Of a stretch of 30,783 nucleotides of DNA, positions 23,368-29,476 are shown one piece after another (position 1 is the stretch's first letter; each line of letters starts with the position of its first letter). The position numbers were made by a program, and so were the translations under genes. The notes under the pieces were generated by a model. The model searched no databases. It worked only from the letters and a program-made list of their open reading frames with translations, and was not told the origin of the DNA. The stretch is from SIG578 sp964508295 (GTDB taxonomy: Bacteria > Bacillota > Clostridia > Oscillospirales > Ruminococcaceae). The stretch spans positions 1 to 30,783 of the forward strand of contig CAZDSQ010000013.1 in the NCBI GenBank assembly GCA_964508295.1. The letters run 5' to 3'.

Positions 23368-25860
23368 TTAGTCCTGATACTCTTCGGTGATGAAGGCCTC
23401 GAAAACGTCGCCTTCCTTGATGTCGTTAAACTTCTCAAGCGAGATACCGCACTCATAGTTAGAGGCGACCTCTTTAACGTCATCCTTAAATCTCTTGAGC
23501 GAAGCAATCTCGTCCTCAGAAATAACGATACCGTCACGAACTACGCGGATCTTGGAGTGTCTTGTGACCTTACCCGAGGTAACGTAACAGCCTGCGATGG
23601 TTCCAACGCTGGAGAGTTTGTAAACCTGTCTTACCTCGATTCTGCCCTGCTCAACATCGCGGAACTTGGGAGCGAGCATACCCTTCATAGCTGCCTCGAT
23701 CTCCTCGATGCAGTCATAAATTACACGGTAGGTTCTCATATCTACGCCCTTTTCCTTAGCCATATTATCGGCAAGGACGTCGGGGCGGACGTTAAATCCG
23801 ACAACGATAGCATTTGAAGCATCAGCAAGCATAATATCAGACTCGCTGATGGCGCCAACGCCGCCGTGAATTACCTTAACTCTTACTTCCTCGTTGCTTA
23901 TCTTTTCAAGGCTCTGGCGAACGGCCTCAACCGAGCCCTGAACGTCTGCCTTAACGATGATTGAAAGCTCCTTCATTTCGCCGTCAGCGATGTGGCTAAA
24001 GAGGTTGTCGAGTGTAACCTTCTGATATGCGGCAAACTTCTCGTCCTTTTCGGCCTGCTTTCTCTCCTCAACGAGCTGTCTTGCAAGGCGCTCGTCCTCA
24101 ACGGCATTAAATACGTCACCAGCCGAGGGAACCTCAGCAAGACCGACTATCTCAACAGGAGTTGAGGGGCCTGCGGTGGTAACCTTTCTGCCCTTATCGT
24201 CGGTCATTACGCGGACTCTGCCAACAGCAGTTCCTGCGATAACGATGTCGCCCGAGTGAAGTGTACCGTTCTGAACGAGAACGGTTGCAACAGGTCCTCT
24301 ACCCTTGTCAAGTTTAGCTTCAACAACGATACCCTTTGCAAGTCTGTCGGGGTTAGCCTTAAGCTCCTTAACGTCTGCGGTGAGCAGTACCATTTCAAGA
24401 AGCTCGTCAATGCCCGTGTGGTTCTTTGCAGAGATAGGCACACAGATAATATCACCGCCCCACTCCTCAGGAACGAGCTCATGCTCAGTGAGTTCCTGCT
24501 TAACTCTATCGGGGTTGGCTTCGGGTTTATCCATTTTATTGATTGCAACGATTATGCTGACACCTGCAGCTTTGGCGTGGTTGATAGCCTCAACCGTCTG
24601 GGGCATAATTCCGTCGTCTGCGGCGACAACGATGATTGCAATATCGGTAAGCTGAGCGCCGCGGGCACGCATAGCAGTGAATGCTTCGTGTCCCGGTGTG
24701 TCGAGAAATGCTATCTCTCTGCCGTCTACGTCAACCTTGTAAGCACCGATGTGCTGGGTAATTCCGCCTGCCTCGGTGGAGGTAACGCTGGTGTTACGGA
24801 TAGCGTCAAGAAGCGAGGTCTTACCGTGGTCAACGTGACCCATAACAACGACAACGGGAGGACGGAGCTTTAAGCTCTCCTCACTATCGGTCGAATCGTC
24901 GATAAGACGCTCCTCGGTTGTAACAATGATCTCCTTTTCGACCTTTGCATCAAGCTCCATTGCTACCATTGATGCGGTGTCAAAGTCAATAGTCTGATTG
25001 GTTGTTGCCATAACGCCGAGAAGCATAAGACGCTTGATAACCTCAGCGGCGGTAACCTTAAGGCGCATTGCGAGCTCGGAAACAACAATTTCATCGGGGA
25101 TAAGGACTTTAAGCTGAACCTTTTTCTGCTGCTGGAGCTGAATTCTGCGCAGCTTATCTGCCTCGGTCTCTCTCTTGGAAGAAGCGGGCTTTCCTCTCTG
25201 CTGAGATTTCTGCACAAGCTTCTGCTTTCTCTGCATATTGTCAGAGTTATAGGAGCTGCTGGGAGCTATGCGCTCATATTTTTCGTTATACTTATCAAGG
25301 TCAACGTAGTCGTTACGGGTGTTGACCTTTTTAACCTGCTTCTGAACCTCGAGGGTCTCAGTTGAGCGGGTGCGGATAACGTTTTCAAACTTCTCTTTAG
25401 GCTTTTTATTTTTAGGTTCTTCTTTTCTCTGAGGCTTTTTCTCTTGAGGCTTCTGCTGGGGCTTTTTCTCCTCTTTGGGAGCCTCAGCCTTTTTCTCTGC
25501 GGGTTTCTCGGCGGGCTTTTCAGCCTTTTTCTCAGCCTTTACCTCAACGGGCTTCTCGGCTTTTTTCTCCACAGGCTTCTTTTCCTCTTTGGGAGCCTCG
25601 GCCTTTTTCTCGGCGGCCTTTTTAGCCTCTCTCTCTGCCTTTTTCTCCTCGCGCTTGGTGCCCTCGGCAAAATAAGCGTCGAGAGTTTTTACAGCGTGAA
25701 TAGTTGTAAGCTGCTCGAAAACGTAGTTGAGCTCCTCCTCATTTAAGGTGCTGCCGGTTTTCTTAGCATCGTCATACTGCTTTGCTAAAAGCGCGATAAT
25801 TTCTTTACTGTCAATATTAAAATCTTTTGCAAGATCACTGAGTTTATATTTTACTACCAT
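23368..25860 (-). CDS. infB: Translation initiation factor IF-2
   Basis: This 830-residue GTPase delivers initiator tRNA to the 30S subunit and promotes subunit joining. The first 50 residues form the small IF2-N domain. Residues about 70-165 are a low-complexity linker of K, E, A and P, with short imperfect repeats of the AEKKAEAPKEEKKP type. A second IF2-N domain follows near 250-300. The G domain has GHVDHGKTSL (about 340-349), DTPGHEAF and NKMDK. Domains II-IV complete it, including VKADVQGSVEA and the C-terminal GYECGISL-like stretch, here YECGISLEKF. Its ATG shares one base with the ylxQ stop (TAATG). Confidence 0.98.
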   Translation of the reverse strand: MVVKYKLSDLAKDFNIDSKEIIALLAKQYDDAKKTGSTLNEEELNYVFEQLTTIHAVKTLDAYFAEGTKREEKKAEREAKKAAEKKAEAPKEEKKPVEKKAEKPVEVKAEKKAEKPAEKPAEKKAEAPKEEKKPQQKPQEKKPQRKEEPKNKKPKEKFENVIRTRSTETLEVQKQVKKVNTRNDYVDLDKYNEKYERIAPSSSYNSDNMQRKQKLVQKSQQRGKPASSKRETEADKLRRIQLQQQKKVQLKVLIPDEIVVSELAMRLKVTAAEVIKRLMLLGVMATTNQTIDFDTASMVAMELDAKVEKEIIVTTEERLIDDSTDSEESLKLRPPVVVVMGHVDHGKTSLLDAIRNTSVTSTEAGGITQHIGAYKVDVDGREIAFLDTPGHEAFTAMRARGAQLTDIAIIVVAADDGIMPQTVEAINHAKAAGVSIIVAINKMDKPEANPDRVKQELTEHELVPEEWGGDIICVPISAKNHTGIDELLEMVLLTADVKELKANPDRLAKGIVVEAKLDKGRGPVATVLVQNGTLHSGDIVIAGTAVGRVRVMTDDKGRKVTTAGPSTPVEIVGLAEVPSAGDVFNAVEDERLARQLVEERKQAEKDEKFAAYQKVTLDNLFSHIADGEMKELSIIVKADVQGSVEAVRQSLEKISNEEVRVKVIHGGVGAISESDIMLADASNAIVVGFNVRPDVLADNMAKEKGVDMRTYRVIYDCIEEIEAAMKGMLAPKFRDVEQGRIEVRQVYKLSSVGTIAGCYVTSGKVTRHSKIRVVRDGIVISEDEIASLKRFKDDVKEVASNYECGISLEKFNDIKEGDVFEAFITEEYQD

Positions 25861-26177
25861 TAGTTGCCCTCCCTAAAACTTACGAAATTCTTTTTAACCA
25901 TCTCGGCAAGACCTTCGTCGGTTACAGCTATTGTTCCCGTTTTCTTTCCGATGCTGCTGCCGAGGCTCTGCATATCATATTCGGTCTTGATCAACTCGAC
26001 CTCTAACTGACTGCAGAGGTAACGCAGTTCCTTTTTGGTTTTCTCAGACAAATCACACGCCGTAAACACCAGAACTGCCTGGCCCTTTTGCATAGCGGTT
26101 TTTATCGTTTCAAATCCGAAAACGAGTTTACCCGCTCTTTTGCAAATCCCGAGCGACGAGAGAAATTTGTCATTCAT
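25860..26177 (-). CDS. ylxQ: L7Ae-family ribosomal-like protein YlxQ
   Basis: This 105-residue protein starts at the ATG at 26177, which begins inside the end of ylxR (ATGAATGA, 8-nt overlap). It belongs to the L7Ae/L30e group of RNA-binding proteins, with LGICKRAGKLVFGFETIKTAM at the start and AVLVFTACDLSEKTKKEL in the middle. It ends with KKTGTIAVTDEGLAEMV. YlxQ is probably a K-turn binder; its precise role is not established. It always lies between ylxR and infB in this gene order. Confidence 0.9.
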   Translation of the reverse strand: MNDKFLSSLGICKRAGKLVFGFETIKTAMQKGQAVLVFTACDLSEKTKKELRYLCSQLEVELIKTEYDMQSLGSSIGKKTGTIAVTDEGLAEMVKKNFVSFREGN

Positions 26178-26439
26178 CTTTTCCAATTTCCCCCTCAAGA
26201 CGCTCGTAAACCTCCTCGGGAATTTCACATTCCAAAGCCCTTGCGAGCGCACGGCTCTTTATAGCTTTTAAAAGGCAGGCTTTGTCGTTACAGAGGTAAA
26301 CTCCTCTTCCCACTTTTCTGCCGGTTATATCAAAGGAAACCTCTCCCTCGGGCGAGCGAACAACTCTTATAAGCTCACGCTTAGGCTTTTTTTCCCTGCA
26401 GCCGCAACAGCTGCGCATCGGCACCTTTTTAACTGCCAT
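26170..26439 (-). CDS. ylxR: YlxR/RnpM RNA-binding protein
   Basis: This 89-residue basic protein shows the YlxR signature R-S-C-C-G-C-R-E-K-K-P-K-R-E-L-I-R-V-V near residues 9-27 and GRKVGRGVYLC near 40-50. In B. subtilis the homolog (RnpM) binds the RNase P RNA and modulates RNase P. The four-residue C-C-G-C cluster may not bind metal in all homologs. It lies between nusA and ylxQ. Confidence 0.93.
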   Translation of the reverse strand: MAVKKVPMRSCCGCREKKPKRELIRVVRSPEGEVSFDITGRKVGRGVYLCNDKACLLKAIKSRALARALECEIPEEVYERLEGEIGKDE

Positions 26440-26465
26440 CTGAAATCCCTCCGATTGTTTAAGCT

Positions 26466-27542
26466 TTAGTTTTCTCCGTAAAATCCGCTTTCGGGACGGA
26501 TATCGATCTTATATCCTGTAAGTCTTGCGGCAAGGCGAACGTTCTGTCCCTTGTTTCCGATTGCGAGCGAAAGCTCGTTGTCTGCAACTGTTACTCTGCA
26601 GGCCTTAACGTCTTCCTCGTCGCTCTCGATTATCTCAACCTTGGTGATGTGCTTTGCAGGAGAGAGAGCCGCTGTGATGAACTCAACGGGATCCTCGCTG
26701 TACTTAACGATGTCGATCTTCTCGCCGCCGAGCTCTGAAACAACGCTGTCAATTCTGGTTGACTTTGCGCCGATGCAGGCGCCTACTGCGTCAACATTCT
26801 CGTCACGGCTGTAAACTGCCATCTTGGTTCTCGAGCCTGCTTCTCTCGAGATGGACTTTATTTCAACAGTTCCGTCATATATCTCGGGAACCTCAAGCTC
26901 AAATAGGCGCTTGACCATTCCGGGATGTGTGCGGGAGATCATGATCTTAGGCGGTCTTGAGGTCTTCTCAAGGTTGCGCTTAACGTCAACAACGTAGACC
27001 CTTACGCTATCGCCGATATTAAAAGTCTCGCCGGGGAGCATCTCGGTCTGGGGGAGCATAAGCTCGCCCTTGCCCATATCGAGAGTAACCGAGCCTCTTG
27101 CCTCGTCAATGCCGACAACCTTGGCGCTGATAAGCTCGTGAACCTTGCTCTGATATTCTTTAAATGTATTAAGGCGCTCTTCCTCTTTAATTCCCTGACG
27201 GAAAACGTGCTTTGCGCTCTGAGCGGCAATTCTTCCCATATCCTTAGTCTTTATCTTAATATCAACGTGGCCGCCCACTTTAGCGCGCTTGCTGTAGGTA
27301 AGAGCTTCATCAAGAGTTATCTCGGCCTTAGGGTTCTCAACGGTCTCGACAACTGCCTTGCGGATAGCAACGTTAAACTTTCTGGTTTCGGGGTTGATAT
27401 CAATGATGATATTCTCAGGCTCGCCGAAATCCTTTTTTACGGCATTCTCGATAGCAACCGAGATTTTTTCAAGCAGGCTCTGCACGTTTATGCCTTTTTC
27501 CTGCTCAAGAATATTAAGTGCGTCAAAAAATTCGTTATTCAT
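26466..27542 (-). CDS. nusA: Transcription termination/antitermination factor NusA
   Basis: This 358-residue protein has the compact Gram-positive form without the C-terminal acidic repeats of proteobacterial NusA. An N-terminal polymerase-binding domain (about 1-130) is followed by an S1 domain (VVGIDEARGSVTLDMGKGEL near 140) and two KH domains. The segments MISRTHPGMVKRLFELEVPE, GACIGAKSTRIDSVVSELGG and LAIGNKGQNVRLAARLTGYK mark the S1-KH region. NusA promotes pausing and intrinsic termination. A terminator-like hairpin in the operon leader could therefore give feedback control. Confidence 0.97.
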   Translation of the reverse strand: MNNEFFDALNILEQEKGINVQSLLEKISVAIENAVKKDFGEPENIIIDINPETRKFNVAIRKAVVETVENPKAEITLDEALTYSKRAKVGGHVDIKIKTKDMGRIAAQSAKHVFRQGIKEEERLNTFKEYQSKVHELISAKVVGIDEARGSVTLDMGKGELMLPQTEMLPGETFNIGDSVRVYVVDVKRNLEKTSRPPKIMISRTHPGMVKRLFELEVPEIYDGTVEIKSISREAGSRTKMAVYSRDENVDAVGACIGAKSTRIDSVVSELGGEKIDIVKYSEDPVEFITAALSPAKHITKVEIIESDEEDVKACRVTVADNELSLAIGNKGQNVRLAARLTGYKIDIRPESGFYGEN

Positions 27543-27568
27543 TTTTCTGTTTCCTCCAAAAATTTATT

Positions 27569-28024
27569 TTAGTCGTTTAATCTTACAAATGCGGTGTCTG
27601 CAAGGCGGATCTCACTATCGCCGATTTTTATGCTGCCGTCAGAAAAGCCGTCGAGCGTTCCCTCAATTTCTTTTCTTCCCTCGCTATCGGGGCGGATAAG
27701 TCGCACAACAACCTCGGCGCCGACATAGCGCTCAAAATGCTCGGGCGTTCTGAGTTTACGGTTAAGACCCGGTGAGCCGACCTCTAAAAAGTAGCTCTGG
27801 TCAATGGGGTCTGCCTCATCGATAAGCGGGTCTATCCTTCGGCTGAAGGCTTCTGCCTCGGTTATGTCAAGGTTTCCTTCTTTTTTCTCGATGAGCACCT
27901 TCAAAAACCAATCGGCGCCCTCTTTTTCAAAGGTTACGTCCCAAAGGTCAAGCTCCATTTCTTCGCAAACGGGCAAAACGATTTCACGAACCTTTTCGGC
28001 GGTATTGCCTGTAGTTTTGGCCAT
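27569..28024 (-). CDS. rimP: Ribosome maturation factor RimP
   Basis: This 151-residue protein opens the operon and acts early in 30S assembly. RimP motifs include LDLWDVTFEKEGADWFLKVLIE, C-terminal to a short helix. They continue with ITEAEAFSRRIDPLIDEADPI, YFLEVGSPGLNRKLRTPEHF and the C-terminal SH3-like domain to LADTAFVRL. The ATG follows AAGGAGGAAAAT. Upstream lie a short leader with a hairpin and a sigma-A promoter. Confidence 0.95.
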   Translation of the reverse strand: MAKTTGNTAEKVREIVLPVCEEMELDLWDVTFEKEGADWFLKVLIEKKEGNLDITEAEAFSRRIDPLIDEADPIDQSYFLEVGSPGLNRKLRTPEHFERYVGAEVVVRLIRPDSEGRKEIEGTLDGFSDGSIKIGDSEIRLADTAFVRLND

Positions 28025-28063
28025 ATTTTCCTCCTTACCATCTGCTTTTCGCAGACAAAAACA

Positions 28064-28087
28064 AAAGAGCGGGGCGACCCACTCTTT
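28064..28087 (-). terminator. Terminator-like hairpin in rimP leader (possible attenuator)
   Basis: In the minus-strand RNA, AAAGAGUGGG (28087-28078) pairs with CCCGCUCUUU (28073-28064) over a UCGC loop, with one U-G pair, and is followed by UGUUUUGU. A second small hairpin, TCTGCGAAAAGCAGA, follows before the ribosome site. It lies between the rimP promoter and rimP, so it would act on the operon's own transcript. Confidence 0.6.
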
Positions 28088-28111
28088 AACCTTTCAAGTT
28101 ATTTCCTATAT

Positions 28112-28140
28112 AGTATACCACCGCATTTTCAAAAATGCAA
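28112..28140 (-). promoter_or_regulatory. Promoter of the rimP-galM operon with palindrome
   Basis: On the minus strand TTGCAT (28140-28135) and TATACT (28117-28112) are 17 bp apart. The palindrome GCATTTT-ca-AAAATGC (28123-28138) covers the -35 and part of the spacer. The leader to rimP is about 80 nt. Confidence 0.75.
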
Positions 28141-28314
28141 GCCTTTTTTATTATATTTATATATGAAGTAAAATTAAGTTATAACCGCAAGGGATCTCCG
28201 ATTTATCAAATGTTACTTCATAATGGTGAGGAGTGGCATATTGTATTTGACTGTCATTGTTCCTTAACAACTACGCTAAAAAAGAAATTTGATGATAAGT
28301 TGGTGACTGAATAA
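28135..28314 (+). CDS. Small ORF of 59 codons, unknown; perhaps a remnant
   Basis: The frame from the ATG at 28135 reads M-Q-A-F-F-I-I-F-I-Y-E-V and then a soluble stretch such as GSPIYQMLLHNGEEWHIVFD. It ends LVTE with TAA sharing a base with the next ORF's ATG (TAATG). The start has no convincing ribosome site and overlaps the rimP promoter on the other strand. The soluble part looks protein-like, so it may be the tail of a truncated older gene. A weak plus promoter is possible (TTAACC at 28087, TATAGT at 28110). I do not recognise the family. Confidence 0.35.
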   Translation: MQAFFIIFIYEVKLSYNRKGSPIYQMLLHNGEEWHIVFDCHCSLTTTLKKKFDDKLVTE

Positions 28315-28493
28315 TGAAAACATCTTCAAGGTTATTCATTGGGTGCGTCGCCCTTTTTGTCGCCGGACTTTTAAAGGGCGTTGCGCCTACAGCATTAAAT
28401 CAACCCTTTGACTATATGGGATTTACAGTGCCGTTTATTTTATCATTGATTGTTTTAATTATTGGAGTAATAAAACATACAAACGGTAAATAA
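28314..28493 (+). CDS. Small membrane protein of 59 residues, unknown
   Basis: The ORF begins M-K-T-S-S-R-L-F-I-G-C and has two hydrophobic segments (about 7-22 and 38-54), separated by an N-Q-P-F-D-Y-M-G loop, and ends I-K-H-T-N-G-K. Its start overlaps the preceding small ORF's stop by 1 nt, suggesting translational coupling; GGTGACTGA upstream is a weak ribosome site. A strong hairpin follows at 28554-28584. Together with the previous ORF it fills the gap between rimP and the DtxR gene. Confidence 0.5.
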   Translation: MKTSSRLFIGCVALFVAGLLKGVAPTALNQPFDYMGFTVPFILSLIVLIIGVIKHTNGK

Positions 28494-28551
28494 AAGTATT
28501 CCTATAGATAACTTTATCCTTTTGTCTATCAAAATAATTGTTAAAGCGCAG

Positions 28552-28586
28552 CAAAAAAGCGGGGCGAAATTCGCCCCGCTTTTTGC
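28552..28586. terminator. Bidirectional terminator
   Basis: A perfect 15-bp inverted repeat (28554-28568 with 28570-28584) of GC-rich core has A5 and T5 at its outer ends. It can end the small-ORF transcript and the convergent DtxR gene. Confidence 0.88.
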
Positions 28587-28601
28587 ATCTGATATAATAT
28601 A

Positions 28602-28967
28602 CTATTTTTCTGTTACGAATTTTTTGATTGCAGCAAGAGTTTTATCGCTTATGACGTGCTCCATCTTGCAGGCGTCCTCATCGGCGGTCTGCTCGTCAAT
28701 GCCGAGGCCTTTCAAAAACTCTGTAAGCACGTTGTGCCGCTCATATATTTTTTCGGCGGTCTTTTTTCCGATTTCGGTTAAGGAAAGCGAGCTGTCCTCG
28801 TTCATAACAACGTAGCCGTTCTTTTTAAGCAGCGAAACTGCACGGCTTATGCTCGGCTTTGAATAGCCCATATAATCGGCAACGTCAATACTGCGCACCA
28901 CCGCATTCTTTTTTGAAAGCACGTATATGGTTTCGAGATACATCTCCGAGGATTCCTGCAGGCGCAT
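28602..28967 (-). CDS. DtxR-family iron-dependent repressor (short form)
   Basis: This 121-residue protein has a winged HTH (about 5-65) and a metal-binding dimerisation domain. It lacks the C-terminal SH3-like domain. Aligned by eye to DtxR, the metal ligands are kept: M9, H78, C100, E103 and H104 (in D-A-C-K-M-E-H-V-I-S-D) match DtxR M10, H79, C102, E105 and H106. The cysteine and methionine favour an iron sensor over manganese-type MntR, which has acidic ligands there. The divergent feoAB genes, with palindromic sites at their promoter, support repression of iron uptake. The ATG follows GAAGGGAAG. Confidence 0.92.
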   Translation of the reverse strand: MRLQESSEMYLETIYVLSKKNAVVRSIDVADYMGYSKPSISRAVSLLKKNGYVVMNEDSSLSLTEIGKKTAEKIYERHNVLTEFLKGLGIDEQTADEDACKMEHVISDKTLAAIKKFVTEK

Positions 28968-28997
28968 AATAAACTTCCCTTCAAATTTCTTACATTT

Positions 28998-29026
28998 ATT
29001 ATATCACAGTACCACATTTTTTTCAA
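28998..29026 (-). promoter_or_regulatory. Promoter of the DtxR-family gene
   Basis: On the minus strand TTGAAA (29026-29021) and a perfect TATAAT (29003-28998) are 17 bp apart. I see no GTTAG/CTAAC palindrome here, so iron autoregulation is not evident. Confidence 0.8.
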
Positions 29027-29062
29027 GTGTTCCGAAATTTTCAAAAAACTGCAAATTATGTA

Positions 29063-29091
29063 TTGACAAGCGCAGTGTCTTGTGCTATTAT
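29063..29091 (+). promoter_or_regulatory. feoAB promoter
   Basis: TTGACA (29063-29068), a 17-bp spacer and TATTAT (29086-29091) predict a start near 29098, just at the operator palindrome. Confidence 0.85.
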
Positions 29092-29100
29092 AATTCGTAG

Positions 29101-29118
29101 AGTTAGCGTAGACTAACT
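29101..29118. promoter_or_regulatory. Probable DtxR-family operator at feo promoter
   Basis: AGTTAG-cgtaga-CTAACT is an 18-bp palindrome at the predicted transcription start. The half-sites GTTAG and CTAAC are those of the classical DtxR/IdeR box, although here the spacer is 6 bp. The site fits repression by the neighbouring regulator when iron is plentiful. Confidence 0.7.
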
Positions 29119-29149
29119 AATATGAGAGATACAAACCAAGGTGATTCAA

Positions 29150-29362
29150 ATGACTTTATTATCCGCTCAGGAAGAAAAGGAATACATAATTCAGAGAATT
29201 GATACTGACGATGAAGAGCTCAATTCCTTTCTGTTTTCTTTAGGCTGCTACAGCGGAGAGCCTATCACCGTTATTTCACACCTTGAGGGTGGCTGCATCG
29301 TTTCTATCAAGGACGGCAGGTACAACATAGACAATCAGCTGGCAGAGGCTATAATTATCTAA
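29150..29362 (+). CDS. feoA: Ferrous iron transport accessory protein FeoA
   Basis: This 70-residue protein is a small SH3-like domain that assists FeoB on the cytoplasmic side. The start at 29150 is chosen because AAGGTG lies 6-7 nt upstream; the GTG at 29141 is inside that site. Features are I-I-Q-R-I-D-T-D-D-E near 14 and a glycine turn L-F-S-L-G-C-Y-S-G-E-P-I-T-V near 32. The end, GGCIVSIKDGRYNIDNQLAEAI, fits FeoA. It precedes feoB by about 115 bp, a gap holding a second palindrome. Confidence 0.9.
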   Translation: MTLLSAQEEKEYIIQRIDTDDEELNSFLFSLGCYSGEPITVISHLEGGCIVSIKDGRYNIDNQLAEAIII

Positions 29363-29399
29363 GCTTTTGGCCTCTACTCAGCTTTTTATTTCGGTTTGC

Positions 29400-29428
29400 G
29401 GTTAGCCTCGGCTAACTTGTTTTTATAA
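29400..29428 (+). promoter_or_regulatory. Palindrome between feoA and feoB: operator or attenuator
   Basis: GTTAGCC-tc-GGCTAAC (29401-29416) has the same GTTAG-N6-CTAAC layout as the site at the feo promoter. It is followed by TTGTTTTTAT, so as RNA it could also be a weak terminator hairpin. A further CTAAC half-site lies at 29431-29435. Confidence 0.55.
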
Positions 29429-29476
29429 AGCTAACACAAACACCAAGACAAATCAACTCTCAAGGAGGAAACTAAA

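Noticed and set aside
24256..24873. 205-codon plus-strand ORF
   Set aside because: It is antisense to the conserved G-domain region of infB and has no independent support.
25380..25660. Repetitive tract that could look like a DNA repeat array
   Set aside because: It encodes the Lys/Glu/Ala/Pro linker of IF-2; the repeats are imperfect and codon-driven, which is normal for this protein.
28945..29100. Second GTTAG/CTAAC site at the DtxR gene's own promoter
   Set aside because: I found no such half-site pair in the minus-strand promoter region.
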